From: Cyanophora paradoxa
Lineage: Eukaryota > Glaucocystophyceae > Cyanophorales > Cyanophoraceae
Reading direction: 5' to 3'
DNA length: 64,000 bases
NCBI GenBank assembly: GCA_004431415.1
Contig: QPMI01000031.1
Coordinates: 1 to 64,000, forward strand
Shown: positions 12,349 through 24,720 of the stretch, piece by piece
Layout of the letters: each line of letters starts with the position of its first letter
Numbering within the stretch: position 1 is the first letter of the stretch
Translations under genes and position numbers: made by a program
The notes under the pieces: model-generated
Told to the model about the DNA's origin: nothing
The model's input: only the letters and a program-made list of their open reading frames with translations
Database searches by the model: none

Positions 12349-12469
12349 GCGCCCGCCCGCGCCCCTCTCGCACACGCATTGCATTCGAATTCGAACTCTT
12401 CTTGCATTCATATTGAGCTAGTTGAACGTTGGTTGCGACGGGGGTGGGTGGGCACTGGGCATGCGCAAG

Positions 12470-12770
12470 CGCCGCAAGGGACCGCCCTCTTCAGCTTGCA
12501 AGGACCAGCTAATTCGATCGCGAGCTCAAGCAATCGCTTCGCACGTGCACCGGCGGCTCACCTGACATCGGTTCGAACGGGTACGGGACCTCGAGGTCTT
12601 TTTTTCCATACCTGCCGCGGGGCTGGCAGTGTGAAAGGGGTGCGCGGGCAAGGGACCGCGCCGAGCTTGAAGCTGATTTGATCACGAGCATTCGCTTCGA
12701 AACTCGAATTCGCGGCTCTCACTGAGTCACCTGACGCCGGTTCGTACGTATACGGTACGAGGCCTCGACC
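12470..12770. repeat. Diverged direct duplication, about 170-bp period
   Basis: The two halves share ordered landmarks: GGGACCGC, then AGCTTG, GATCGCGAGC or GATCACGAGC, ATCGCTTCG or ATTCGCTTCG, CACCTGACATCGGTTCG or CACCTGACGCCGGTTCG, and GGTACGGGACCTCGA or GGTACGAGGCCTCGA. Substitutions and small indels show it is an old duplication. Confidence 0.6.
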
Positions 12771-13714
12771 ACTGCTTCAGATTTCCCCGATTGCTTGCAA
12801 TTGGCTCCTCCTTGGCGGGGCGCGGGGCCTCGGACGAATGCGCGGGCGGGGGCTCGGGGCCGGGGGGTCGCTGGCCCCACGTGCACGGCGGCGGCGAGGG
12901 CGACGAGCCCGAGGCCCCCGAGGCCCCGCCCCGAGCCGCCCCCGCAGCCGCCCGGCGCCCCATGCAGCCCTCAAGGCGCAGCCCCCCCCCCCCCCCCCCC
13001 CCCTACCCCTCCCCATGGCCATTCCCCTAGGCCTGGCCTCCCCCGGCCCGCGGCCGAGGACCCCGCGCAGGAGCGCAGGAGCGGAGAGCGCGCGGCCTCC
13101 AAGGGCCTCATCAATTGCAATTGCAAGCAGCTCCTCACTGAGTCAGCACCATCATGCATGTGAGCGGCGCGCGCGCGCATCCGCCGCTGCATGGGGCGGG
13201 GCCCGGCCCGCGGGGGCGCCATCCCCAGCTAGCCTAGTAGATGGGCCGATCGCGCCCCCCGGCACCTTGGCCCAGTGGCGTTCGGCACCTTGGCCCAGTG
13301 GCGGACCGGATCGGAGCCCGGGCTGCCGGAGCCTAGCCCTACCGGTAGTAGCTGCCGCCGGCCGCGCTCAGCGGCTCAGCGGGCTGCCGGGCCAGTGGCA
13401 CCAGCTGCAGTGCCGGGCACTGCCGGCAGCCCTGGCCTCGAGCTCCCGGAGTCCTCGCCGTCCCGGGTCCGACGGTCACCGACTCACTAAGTCACACCGA
13501 GTGACACCGACTCGGCGTCGAGTCGGCGAGTCCGACGGTCGCCGAGTCGATCGCGACCGTCGGACGGACGTCGACCGTCGGACGTCGACCGCGCGCGAGG
13601 GAGTCGACGTCGGGGATTGCTAGTGCCGCCTATAACGTGACTTATTACCGTCCATATCGATACTGTAGGATTGCTTTTTTAGCCGATGTTTTAAATTGCC
13701 GTATATTGCCGAGA

Positions 13715-13880
13715 GGCCGAATTCGGCAATTTTCAAGTTTAAGCCACGCGTACGGCAATTCTCAGGGGGATGACCGATTTTGTATGGCGCCATAGAAGAA
13801 ATCCAGAGTTTCGGCAATTTATAGCCACGGCAATTCCGGTTTTGGTCGAATTCGGCAAGCGCGGCAATTTCATATGCCGG
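13715..13880. repeat. Array of CGGCAATT motifs
   Basis: CGGCAATT occurs five times within about 150 bp, with GAATTCGGCAA variants, ending in CATATGCCGG. The units are dispersed rather than strictly tandem and no gene is visible. It may be the remains of a small transposon with subterminal motifs, but no terminal repeats or target duplication were identified. Confidence 0.5.
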
Positions 13881-14026
13881 AGTCTCTTCATATGTATGCA
13901 TATGCGCGCAACGTTAACTTGGCAAGCCCGATTGAATTCGAAGCCCATCTGGCACCTCCAGCTCTCTGCACTGAGTCTGCAGCTGCAGTGCAGCAGCAGT
14001 GCAGCTGTCTGCTGCTAGTAGCCTGC

Positions 14027-14052
14027 TACTAGTATACGTACGTATACTAGTA
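14027..14052. repeat. Perfect 26-bp palindrome
   Basis: TACTAGTATACGT followed directly by its reverse complement, without a loop. It can extrude as a cruciform. Confidence 0.9.
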
Positions 14053-16195
14053 TACGTAGCTGGCTCAGCCTGGCTGCTGGCCCGGAGGCCCCGGACCAGT
14101 GGCCCCTACTGGCCCAGTGGCCCCCTAGTAGTGGCCCCCTACTAGGCTAAACTATGATAGTACTGTAGGCCTAGGGCGCTCGCCCGGGAACCGGCCGGCG
14201 CCGGCGCCCGGCCCCGGCCGGGTCGCCCCAAATTAAAACACTGTGACACATTAACCATTAATCTAAATATCACATGCATCGTCCAGTATTTTCCTGTTCT
14301 GAACGGTATCGAATCCCGCCGGGCCCGAGCACTTCCGAAGTTCGTCTGGCTTCAAATCCACGTGGTTCCGAATTAGAAAGCAAACTTAGGAAAAAATACC
14401 ATTAATGAGTGATAGCAATGATGGTAAAGCTGTCGAGGCTGCAATGACTCCAATGAGTGCCATTAATTTGTGACATCACATGAATCCATGATGGGGCCGA
14501 ATTTTAATTATTATTTAGTTTTTTAAAAGAACAAAAAGCCATTGAAAAGGGCATGGGCCCAAAACTTGAAAGCGGCCACGAGTGGGCCGTTTGATAGGTA
14601 CGCGAGTCAAGCTCAAGCTGCTCAACCGGGACAGTCCGACCGTCGGTCCGGAGTCCGGAGTCCGGACTCCGGCATCGGACGGTCAACGCGAGTTACGCGA
14701 CTCGCGAGTCGCGATTAGGGCTGGGTTCAGTGGAGCCCCCGGGTCCACTCAGTCAGTGGACATTTTGCGTCAAACTCACTCAGTGACTACCAGTGAGTGG
14801 GGGGTACGTGCTCTTTTACACGAAAAACGACCAAAAACGACCTAAATCTCGCTGAGCTTCAAGGCACTACGTGCCTAAACTGTTTCCACCGTAATTCCAC
14901 GGGCTTTCGATATGTTTAGAGGTCATTTGCAACGCAGGCCATTGTCATAATTGCAGTGCTTCTCGACGTTGCACGCCCTTCGCGCCGCGGCCTGCGGCAC
15001 TCCGACGTTAAGTACCCCCACGACGTTCCACCTAAATAGCTAGGTGGCGGATGGGTCCTAATTTTTTGGCGCCGGATACCCCCCCACGCAGCGCTGGCTG
15101 AGGTCCGGCTCACTGGCCTCATACATTTTTCTTTGTGCGAGTGGGCCAAAATCTCCACTGACCCTCGACCCTCGACCCTCCACTGGTTTCACTGGACCCA
15201 GCCCTAGTCGCGATCGGCGACGAGTCGGCGTCGACGCCGTCGAGACGGTCGAGTCGGCGAATCCCCGCGGATCCCGATTCCCGAGTCCGATGATCGGATA
15301 CGTATACGGTATACCGCCCGCGGCCGGGCCGGTAGTACCCGGTACTACGTTAACGTTATCGATCACTGTGACTCTAGTCTCAGAGTCTGCAGCTGTGAGA
15401 CAGTGTGAGTCCGACGGTCTGTGTGACTACTGTAAGTCGGGAAATATTTAGTATACTGGATCTTTATAGTACCAAAGTTTTGAGGCCTGACTACTAAAGT
15501 TTTATCGTATACTAAACCGAGGTGCGAGGGGGGGTACGTAGCCCGCGCGCGCAGCCAAAGTTGAAGGGCGGGAGAAGCTAGCTATAGTGCGAGGGGGCTT
15601 CCGGACTCTCCAACAGATGAAGACCCCCTGGCGCGCCCACCCCCTTTCAAAGGCCGCTACTAAAGCGCTCCGCGCGGCCATCTCTTAATTATTTTCAGCC
15701 TAATAAACCGACCAAACCCCGGGATTACTAATTATATTGGGGTCTTAAATATTACCCGATTTACAGTACTACACTGACTAGTCACCGTGGCACTATCATA
15801 GTATCTATCTCTCACACTGTCACAGTGTGACAGTCCGACCGTCGAACAGATCATCGGATCTACTACCGGTAGGCTGCGGTAGCTATAGGCTACCCCCGGT
15901 ACTACGCCGTGACGGTAGCCAGATCTAGACTCACAGCTGCTGCGCTGCTGATCATGAGCCGCTGAGCCTCAGGGCCTGCGCATGCAGCTGCAGTGATCGC
16001 AGATTCGCAGGATTCGCAACCCCACCATCCAGGCATCCAGCTCTTGGGGGGCTCGAGGGGCGCGCTGCGCTGCGGCAGCTGCGGGCGAGCGCGGTGACGT
16101 CGACGGCGAGCGACTCGCCGAGTCGGCGAGGCCCGCGCTGGCCCTACCGTAAGTAGTACGGATCGAAAGCAGCCGCAGCAACGTAGGCGTCCAAG

Positions 16196-19100
16196 ATGCA
16201 TTTAGATGCTTGTGCGGCACTGAACTCCAGCTTCCGTGCATCGGCGCAATCAGCGTCGTCCAGTTCCCTCGCGATCGATCGCGAGCCCTGTAGCTTCAGA
16301 AGCGCAAGGCAAGTCAGCGGCCGGACCGTACGGCAGCCGGAGCTGGCGGCGGCGCTGCCGTTCGTGCCAGCATCGCTGCTGGCTCGGAGCCTTCCCGTGC
16401 TGGAAGAGCTGCAGCAGGGCGCCCGCTACGCCATCGCGTCGGAGTGCGGCGCAGCCCTCTTCGTTGACGTCGCCGGCTTCTCGCAGCTCGCCCGCTCCTT
16501 CGCCCGCACCGACGCCTCCCATGGCGCCGAAAAGGCCCGCCGCTCCCCGACCCGCCGCGCGCCCGGCCGCCGGGCCCGCGGCCCGCCTCGAGCTCGAGCC
16601 TCGAACCCCTTTCGGAATTTCGCTGACCGAGTCCCGTATACGTAGCTGTCAACGCAGTTGAATCACTTCCTACAACAGCTGATTTCGCGGCTGCACGCGC
16701 GCGGGGCGGAGGTGCTGCTCTTCCTGGGGGACGCGCTGGTGGCGTTCGTGCCGGCTACAGGGCCGTTGGCGCTGCGTGACGCGGCGCGACTTGCCGTCGA
16801 GGCGGCCATCGATATCCGTAGCATCGCCTTCGAGCGCAATGGCGTCGCCCTCCGCTCCCACACCGGCTGCGGTCCGCCCCGCCCCGGCCGCCCCGCACGC
16901 GTCGCCCTAGCCTGCGCCGCCCCGCGCGGCGCGCTCCCTAGGCCGAGGCCTGCCACGGCCACCGATCGCGACGCGCGCGCAGGGGCGGGCGAGCTGCAGA
17001 CGTACCTTGTGCGGGCGGGCGAGCGGGCGGGGCAGCTGCTCTTCGCGGGCGACCTCATTGCCCAGGCCTGCCGCCCTGTCGGCCGCCGCGCCCCGGGCTT
17101 TGAACCGTCCTCATTGTGAGCGGCGGGCAGGTGACGGCGGCGCAGCGGGCGAGCAAGGACGAGGAGATTATCGTGTCGTCGGAGCTGTTCGCCCTCCTGG
17201 AGGGGTACAACGCCGAGCGAATTTCGCCCGTAGCCGGCCGTTCCCTCTACAACCTCTCCATCCCGCGCTCCAGGCCGCCCCGCCAGGACTCTTTCCCCTT
17301 GGAATTCCAAGCCACCGGGGCTCCAGGCGTGTGCGGCTGCGGGGCGCCGCTGCGCGCGTCGGCGAAGGCCGAAGCGGCCGCCCTCATCCCCTTCGCTGCC
17401 GAGGTGGCGCCCTTCGTGCCTGGTACCGCCCGCCCCGCGAATCTGCATTTCATTTCCCTTTCACATGAATTCGAATGCAGCCGACGCCATCGGGAGGACT
17501 AAAGAAGCGAGTCTTTTGAGTGATGATATCCGCCGAATCGTCGTTCTCTTCGGTTCGAATTCACATTTGGCTGCCGCAGCGCTTCTAGATCTGTCCGCAT
17601 ATGCGCATTTAAATTAAACTCTCTTGCAGCATCGTTTCCGGAGCTGGATCTTGCCAAGAGCGATGGAAAGCGGAGTGACGGCGCCACGCAGCACGCCGCA
17701 CGCTTCGCGCAGGTGGTTCGGTCGGTGCACCGCGCGACAGCAGAGTACGAGGGCAGCGTCAACAAGATCATCATGTGCGCGCAAATTCCGGTACTCGTGC
17801 TTATCCATAACTAATGCTTCAGCATGCGCAGCGATGAGAAAGGGGCGAGTGCTCTAATTTCGTTCGGTGTCAGCCAATTTAGCCACGAGGACAATGACGG
17901 TGTGGCACTTCGAATTCCGAATCATGATCATGACCAGCTGGCCGCTTTGTTTCACTCACACCGGTGCCACCGCCGCAGAGCGGGCGGTGTTGCTGGCGCT
18001 GACGCTTCAGGAGTGGTTCGCGACCTCGTCTGCGCCCTTCGCTTGCGGCGTGCGCGCCTTCTCTGCCCGCCGCTTTCGCCGCCGCTTTGGCGCAGACCGC
18101 GGCTGGCGCAGGTGGCGGCGGGGCGCTCGTTCTGTGGGAGCCTGGGCGCCCCGTGCAGGAAGGAATACGCTGTCATTGGCGACTGCGTGGTCGGCCCCCC
18201 CCCCTCCCCCCCCCCGGCCCTCCCCCACCACCGCCTGTTCCCATTGCACACTCTCTGAATCGCCGTAGATCGTCGCTGCGCGCCTCATGGGCGCTGCGCG
18301 CGAAGCGATTTGCGAACCTGCGATGGAAGATGGTCCAGGTCTAGGGCTGGCTTCGCTCGGTGTCGGCCCCTTCCATGGCCAGCAGCGCATCTTCTGCGAC
18401 AGCAGCGTGGTCGATGCGATCGTCAACCGCGGCAGGCAGACGGTGCGTACGCGTACCACGGCACATAGCTGTAGTGTAGTCCAGAATGTCGTCTAATAGA
18501 TCGCAGGGACTGTTGTTTGAGGACCTTCCGTCTGTGTGGCCAAAGGGATCTCAGGATTCACTGCAAGCGTACCGCCCAAGTCGCAGCGACCAACACTTTT
18601 CGCGCAAGTCTTACCAGTGAGCGTGATTCAATGTTGAAGTTCATTCCACCGCACTTCGAATTCATTGTCAGATGCGTTGTGCAGGCAATTGCAAGCTGTA
18701 CATGTTCCCTCGTACCGCGGCCGATCGCGATCGCGAGCCGGTTCTCACGTCTCAGACGGCCGCGGGCCAGGCACGGCTAGGGCGCGTCTCTATTTCATTC
18801 TGCTTCTCTTGGTATAGTTATTCGGGTGTTGGCTTATCTAAAGATGACAGAATCCAAAGATAGGAGCACTGTCGACGTTCGAGGCCAGCATGCACACAGA
18901 ACTGCTAGTGCTCCCGACTGGCGTCCAAAAAGCGAATGACGTGTGTTTCGGGCGGTGCGCCTTCCGCGCGCGCGTGCGCAGGTTGGCTTTCATGATGACG
19001 CACGAGTCGTCTTATATGTGTCGCAGAGAGGAGGAGCTGAAGCAAGCGCTGGCGGCCGTCGAGCGGCTCTGCACCGACGGCAAGGGCTCGACGGTGGCCA

Positions 19101-22100
19101 TCGAGGGACCGGCCGGTGCCTAGCGCCCTCTCGTCGACGGATCTCAATGGGACGACGAGCGTCTTTGCAGGCTACGGCAAGTCGCGGCTGCTGCAGGAGG
19201 TAACGTGGGAGTGCAGTGCCCGGGGTATCCGCCTCCTCCGCACCGCCGCAGCCGCCGTCGAGGCCCGTCCCGTGCGCCATCACCCATCGCGCTCGACTGA
19301 AGCCGTGCAGGAGTCGACGCCGTTGTGGGGCTTGCGCGGACTCCTCGCGTCCATTGCGGATGTGTCGAGCGAAGAGGCACTGTGGAAAGACCTGAAGGGC
19401 CTCATCAGCGCCGGTGACGCGAAGCTGCTCTGGGACTGCCTCTTCGGCGCTTTCGGTGCCGCCCCGTCGACGTCTCCCCTCCGATTGGCGAGCCGAATCT
19501 GCAGCTGACCCATGATGCGCACCGCGTATGTATCAGAAATCAGTGCGGCGCCGGCGGATCCGGAAGAAGCGGCTGCTGGAGCGTTGTCCGCTAATAGCCG
19601 TCGGGACTCGTATTACAGCAAGACATCGCAACGTTTTGCGGGATCCGGCCGCGGAAGCCTTCAGCTTGGCCCCCTTGGTTTGTTTGGGGCAGGAATGATC
19701 GCGCGCGTGTCAAATGCGTTTACCCGGTGCGTATACGGGCCGCTTTAAATCTGAAGAATTTCCATCCCGTGGCCTCTGGCGTCCAAATATTTTTCCGTCT
19801 CTAATAATGCCTTTTGTGTTCAGGCTTGTCCTAGCTCTGGGAAAAACTGGTGATCATGAAGCCTGTGGCGGTAGCGCCACTTCTGCAGCTGGATCCGACG
19901 TTACGCGTGTTGCTGTCGTCATCGAGGTTTGCACTTGGTGATCTATAGCATGCGCAGCGGCTGTACATGTACATGTATATTCCTCTGACTGTCTACCTTG
20001 CAGGATGCCCACTGGTTTGCATATCAGCCGCGATCTCGATCCCGCTGATCTCTCACATGTACGGACCGCGCCGTGCCCGCAGGCTGGACAGCGCCAGCTG
20101 GTTCGTGGTGCGTTGCGTGCGCGACGCCGTCCAATCGGTGCTGCTCGTCATCGCGTCGCGGCCGATGCCGGCGGCCTCTGCGCCGCGCGACTACCTCATC
20201 CTCTCGGGGCAGGCGCGTGCACGTGCTGCATCCCACGCGCCTCCAACGCCCCATCGCTCACCATGGCCACATCGCGCTTGCAGCTGGAGGACACAGCCGT
20301 CCATCTCGCTGGGGGCTTGCATTCGACTCCCGAAAAGATTATAATTAAGTCGCCCAGTGGCGAAGGAGAGCCGAAAGCGCCGGAGCTCTCCAAGGCTGAC
20401 GACAACGATATCGATGCCAATCGCAAGCAGCTGCAGCCCGACGTGGTTGCGAAGACCGTCTTCGAGGCTTTGGCTGAGCGCGAGCTCGAGGGCGGCTTTA
20501 GATCTATATCTCAGGATCAGCTGGCAGCCGCAGCTTCGCCCAATACCAACGACATCATTCTGCCGCCCCTGCGCCACCCCGTGCAGGTGCATACAGAGGT
20601 TGCCCGCGACTGCGTTCTCTTGCCTCACGCGCCGGGTCAGGTGGCGCTCATCCGTCTTGGCCCTCTTCCACCCGCCGCCGCCCGCGCCCTCTTCCTCGTG
20701 CGCCGCTCCTGCTTTGCATGCGGGAAACGTAATAACTGAGAGCTCCCGTGCAGAGCCTCGCAAAGCGCATGACCGTCCAGCTGCCGCTGGTGCGCATGCG
20801 CTTTGTCGCTAGCTAAAGCGTGGGCATCTCTGCGCGCGCACGCACCTGATGGTGTCCGGATATGCATCGCTAGGCGGCGTCGGAGGCTGTCCTCACAAAG
20901 GCTGCTGGCGTGCCTCTCTTCCTTGTCGAGCTATGCCGCCACTCGCGCCCCGACTCCGGCGAGTTTGTTGTTCCGGACAGCATTCAGGTCCGCATTGTTC
21001 AAACTTGCTGCCTAGAGCTATTCCTGCTTTCGGAAGACGCTAAGGTGTGCACAAACGTTAACGTAGCAAATCGTGCTGGCGCGCACGGATCGGCTGCCGG
21101 CCTATGCGCAAACAATCCTCAAAGTGGTTGCGACGATCGGTTCGGACTTCACTGTCGAGGGCGCGTGGTCCGTGACGGGCGGCTCGAGCAGCCCAGCACG
21201 TGTTCGGCAATGTTTCCGCTCCCTGCGAAGCGCCGGCCTCATCGTGGCGAGCTCTATTTCGCTCTATCAGGCTTGGCATTAATATTTCGATTCGTGCTCA
21301 TTTTCGCAACAGGAGCAAGAAGGCGGACCGGCGGCGCCCAAAGGTATTAGAGAAGAGGAAAATTCCGAAGAGGCCGGCGCGAGCGGGGCTGAAGAGGAGA
21401 ACGAGGAATCAGAGATGGATTCTTGGCCGCCGCTAGATCTGCCCTTTAACTTTCTGCATGCCCTCACCAGAGTGCGCCATCTTTTTAAAGTTCCTGTTGT
21501 AATCGTGCCATGACAGAGCTAATCAAGCGGCGGTAGGACGCCGTCTACAACGCAATGCTGACAGCGCAGCGAAGGGAGCTGCACTTGGCCGCGGGTCGCT
21601 GGCTGGAGATGCGCTCCAAGGGCGACGGGCACGACCTGGCTGCTCTCACGTGCGTTGCTCTCCCAGCCGTGGGCGCAGCTGCAGCTGCAGCTGTCGGCTG
21701 ATCACGGACCGTGTTGTATAATTAGGATGCACTACCGGCTCGGCGGGCTGCCTGAAAAGGCGCTGAAGTACCTCGCGCGCGCGGCCGAGCACGCGATGTC
21801 CACCAACGCTCTCGCCGAGGCCGGTGCACTCACTCTGCTCTGCCATGCAATCGGCGATGTCGATTCGCAGAGTCGCGATTGCTCACACTGTTATATTACG
21901 TATTCGGCAGCGCGGCTGAACGCGGAGGTGATATCCGCCATCGACGAGCTCGGCCTGGCCGGGCCGGACGTGCCGCCAGTGCCGCGGGCGGCCAAAGCCG
22001 AGTCCGACGAGGCTCCTCCGTCCGCCCGCCGACCCGGCGATCCCGTCGCATCACCGACGAGCCCAGACAAGCACGCGGCGTGGGCAATCGCGCGCGGCTG

Positions 22101-24276
22101 TGCGCTTCGTAGCTGGGCGATGGTTCGGTACTACGAGGGGCACTTCCGCGTCGCCTTTGAGCTGGCCGTGCGTGTTGCGCCGCCTCGAGCTTTAGTTGTA
22201 GTCTCTTATATTATAATTATTATTTGAACTTGCTTCAACGTTCGTTCAGGCTGCAAGTCTCGCAACGCTCGGCGAGCCCCTGCCAGAACACGGCGACTCG
22301 GTATTTGTCCTTGCACGCATCGTACTTCGCATTATCCGGCTCAGCGCGAATGTCGACGGAAAATTCAGCCGCGCGTCCGCAACGATTGCGCCGCCGCCCA
22401 CTAGCCCGATCGCGACGTCGACGCTCCGCTGCCGCCGCGAGGCGATCTTTGACTCGAGCCTCGTCGTCCTCTGGTGCGTTCTTCTGAGCTAACATTGCCT
22501 CCTTTGCCCGATCGTCGCGGCTTGCAATCGCCAGGTCGCTTGTGCGCGCTGGCGGCGATCGGTCGCGAAAGAGCATCGTTCTTGGGCTTTCCGCCATTTC
22601 TCGCGGTGAGCGCCGAGATTCTCCGTATCCTGATCCGCCCGGCCACTTTGTCAGCCGACATTCCCTACCTGCGTACCAGCATACGAGATCAGCCGCGACA
22701 CGCCCGACGCGCTCCTTGGCGTCGACGACGTCCGGGTTCGCGGCAACTTCGCCTCGGTGGTCGACGCGGTGGGAAGCGCGGCGCGCGGGCGGGCGATGCT
22801 CGTGCGCGCGGAGGCGCTCGGCGACCGCCTCAAGGTCGGCGTCGACGAAATCGCGAAGGCATCCCTCTGCAACCAACGCGGGATGCAACTGTGCAGGGAG
22901 GGCCGGTTCGCACACTTAAATCGTCTCTTTGCGAATGCGCTTTTGTTCACAGATGGGAGGATGTGCGCAGGTTCGAGGACGCGATTGACATCTGGAAGCA
23001 GGCGTTCTTTCTCATAGGCAACCACCCGAGCTCGCGATCGCTGGTCAACCGCGTGTCCTATGCCCTCAACCTCCTCCTCACGGTCAGTCGTCGAGCGTCT
23101 GCTTCTTCCTTATCTGATGTGGCGCAGGGGAATTTTGCGGCGTCGGAGCGCGTCTGTGAGGAGGCAGCCGTCTTCAACTCGCGCCTCGGCCTGTCAGAGT
23201 CCTGTGCGGCTCTGGTTCTAAATATTCAGCTTCTCCTGCGGCTCTGAAATCGATTGTCCGTTCGCGGCAGTCATGAGCGCCTGTTTCGCCCAGAAGTGCC
23301 TTTCAGCCATCCTTCAGGGTCGTTTAGAGGAGGCGGTCACCCTCCTCAAGCGGTCCCAGGAGGTGCGACTCCGCATGCGTCAGTCCCGGAATCGCTCGAG
23401 CAGAGCCTGAACTTCTGGCCATGTGCTCAACTTAGAACCTGCGGGAGGAGCGCATTGGAAGATACTGGCACTTGCAGTCAACCGGTCTCGCTGGCGCCGT
23501 GCGGGTTTTCTCAGAACCCACGGGTTCCATAGTCGCTTATAAATAGAGCCGGACAGGTACTCGCATGGCGCCTGGGCGACTCGGTCGCTGCGCTGCGATT
23601 CTTCGAACGCGCTGCAGAGCTCCAGGCAGAGGAAATGCGCACGGTCACGTGGAACGCCATCCGTGAGCTGCCCTTTCTCTTTGATTATGATCGGGTTCTT
23701 CGCATGATGTGCATGGCCACTGCAGTCTTGCCGATCCTTCTGTGCGAGTTTTCATTGTGGTGGCTGGCGCGGGCTCGCGCGGCAGCAAGAACCAACGGGC
23801 CTGTCGGCTTCTGGGCGCGCATCTTTGGCGGAAACGGCGCAACTGTGGGCATCTCCCATAATCTGTTGCGACTGAACGAGGGCCTTCCGCTTGAGCTTCT
23901 GGACGTCAAACGGGCGGAAGCGTTCGCGAAACGGGTGGCGCGGCTGCTCTCAGAGGCCCGCCGGCGCCGTCTTCCCGCGCTAGCACCCTTTGTCGACCTG
24001 GCGGCGGCGCACCTCGGCCGCCCCGCGCGCCGCCTCGCGCGGCTGCGGGCGGCGCGCGAGGGGCTTGCCCGCGCGGGCCTGCGGCCGTGGGAGGCGGCGG
24101 CGAGCCTGCAGCTCTCGTTATGGACGGATAACGGCGCGGAGGCGGCGGAGGCGGCGGCTTCGGCCGCCCGCATCGCCGGCGAGACGGGCCTCCGCATCCC
24201 GTCCGCCGCCACCGCGGTCGCGGGGGGAGACCCCTCGCGATCGTCGCCCGCCAACGTTGTATCGCTCTGGGTTTGA
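16196..24276 (+). CDS. Soluble adenylyl cyclase-like protein (ADCY10 type), multi-exon
   Basis: Class III cyclases of this type make cAMP and join two cyclase domains to an NTPase module and a TPR-like tail. The chosen ATG at 16196 opens a frame running into the first cyclase domain (C1): ALFVDVAGFSQLARSF supplies the first metal Asp. After a GC-donor intron (16535), EKLNHFLQQLISRL and VLLFLGDALVAFVP supply the second Asp. SGGQVTAAQRASKDEEIIV fits the end of C1. C2 is rebuilt by splicing: LALTLQEWFATSSAPFACG, then SFCGSLGAPCRKEYAVIGDC, then VAARLMGAA. REEELKQAL precedes a Walker A split by an intron, which joins as GPAGYGKSRLLQE (about 19105-19200). Helical TPR-like exons continue to the end. 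Introns are less GC-rich than in UTP20. The stop at 24274-24276 is the likeliest end but not proved. Catalytic elements appear intact. Confidence 0.8.
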
Positions 24277-24720
24277 GCTGGACGGATTGCAATTGCCTCT
24301 TTACATATATATAGGCCACCATGTCTCCACAGCGGCACGCGCAACTTCTAGAATTTTTCGAATATATATATTCTTGAGAGATGAATAGCGCTGTGCCCCC
24401 TGGGCAGCCCCCGCAGTGCTGGTGTCTAGAGCCTGTGGTCGGTAATTCACCAAAAACAACATCTGTCCCAGTTTGTTTGATAATTTCTTTGAAGCTCATC
24501 CCCGGCCCCCTTTTCGACAAGTCGATGTGCTTTACGTGCGAATGAGTTGAAAGTAAAAAGCGCTGCTTGCAGCGGGTCACTTCGATACTCCCCCCCCCCC
24601 CCCCCCCCCCCCCCCATAGCCACCATTCTGCTTGCCACAGGTGCAGTGCTGAAGCTCAACCAAAATGGTATACGAATTATGGATCGAAGTCAATTAGCTC
24701 AACATGTGAGAAGTCAGACA
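24277..24720. other. Spacer with a C26 homopolymer
   Basis: Between the convergent ends of the first cyclase and the beta-helix gene. Contains a run of 26 C (24590-24615) and AT-rich ATATAT stretches near 24305 and 24362. No gene seen. Confidence 0.7.

Larger units (their letters stand above)
12349..16195. other. Gene-free, repeat- and palindrome-rich spacer
   Basis: No convincing gene between UTP20 and the first cyclase. It holds a diverged direct duplication (12470-12770), a C22 tract (12982-13003) and a 22-bp duplication of GGCACCTTGGCCCAGTGGCG near 13261-13305. It also holds dense GTCGAC/GTCGGACG motifs (13460-13615, recurring near 14630, 15210 and 15830), a CGGCAATT array (about 13720-13875) and a 26-bp palindrome (14027-14052). 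Parts from 14200 to 15800 are clearly AT-richer than the genes. Confidence 0.7.

Noticed and set aside
12791-13163. Overlapping plus-strand frames of 79-261 codons downstream of UTP20
   Set aside because: Low-complexity Pro/Arg frames crossing the C22 tract, with no motif and no splice-consistent extension.
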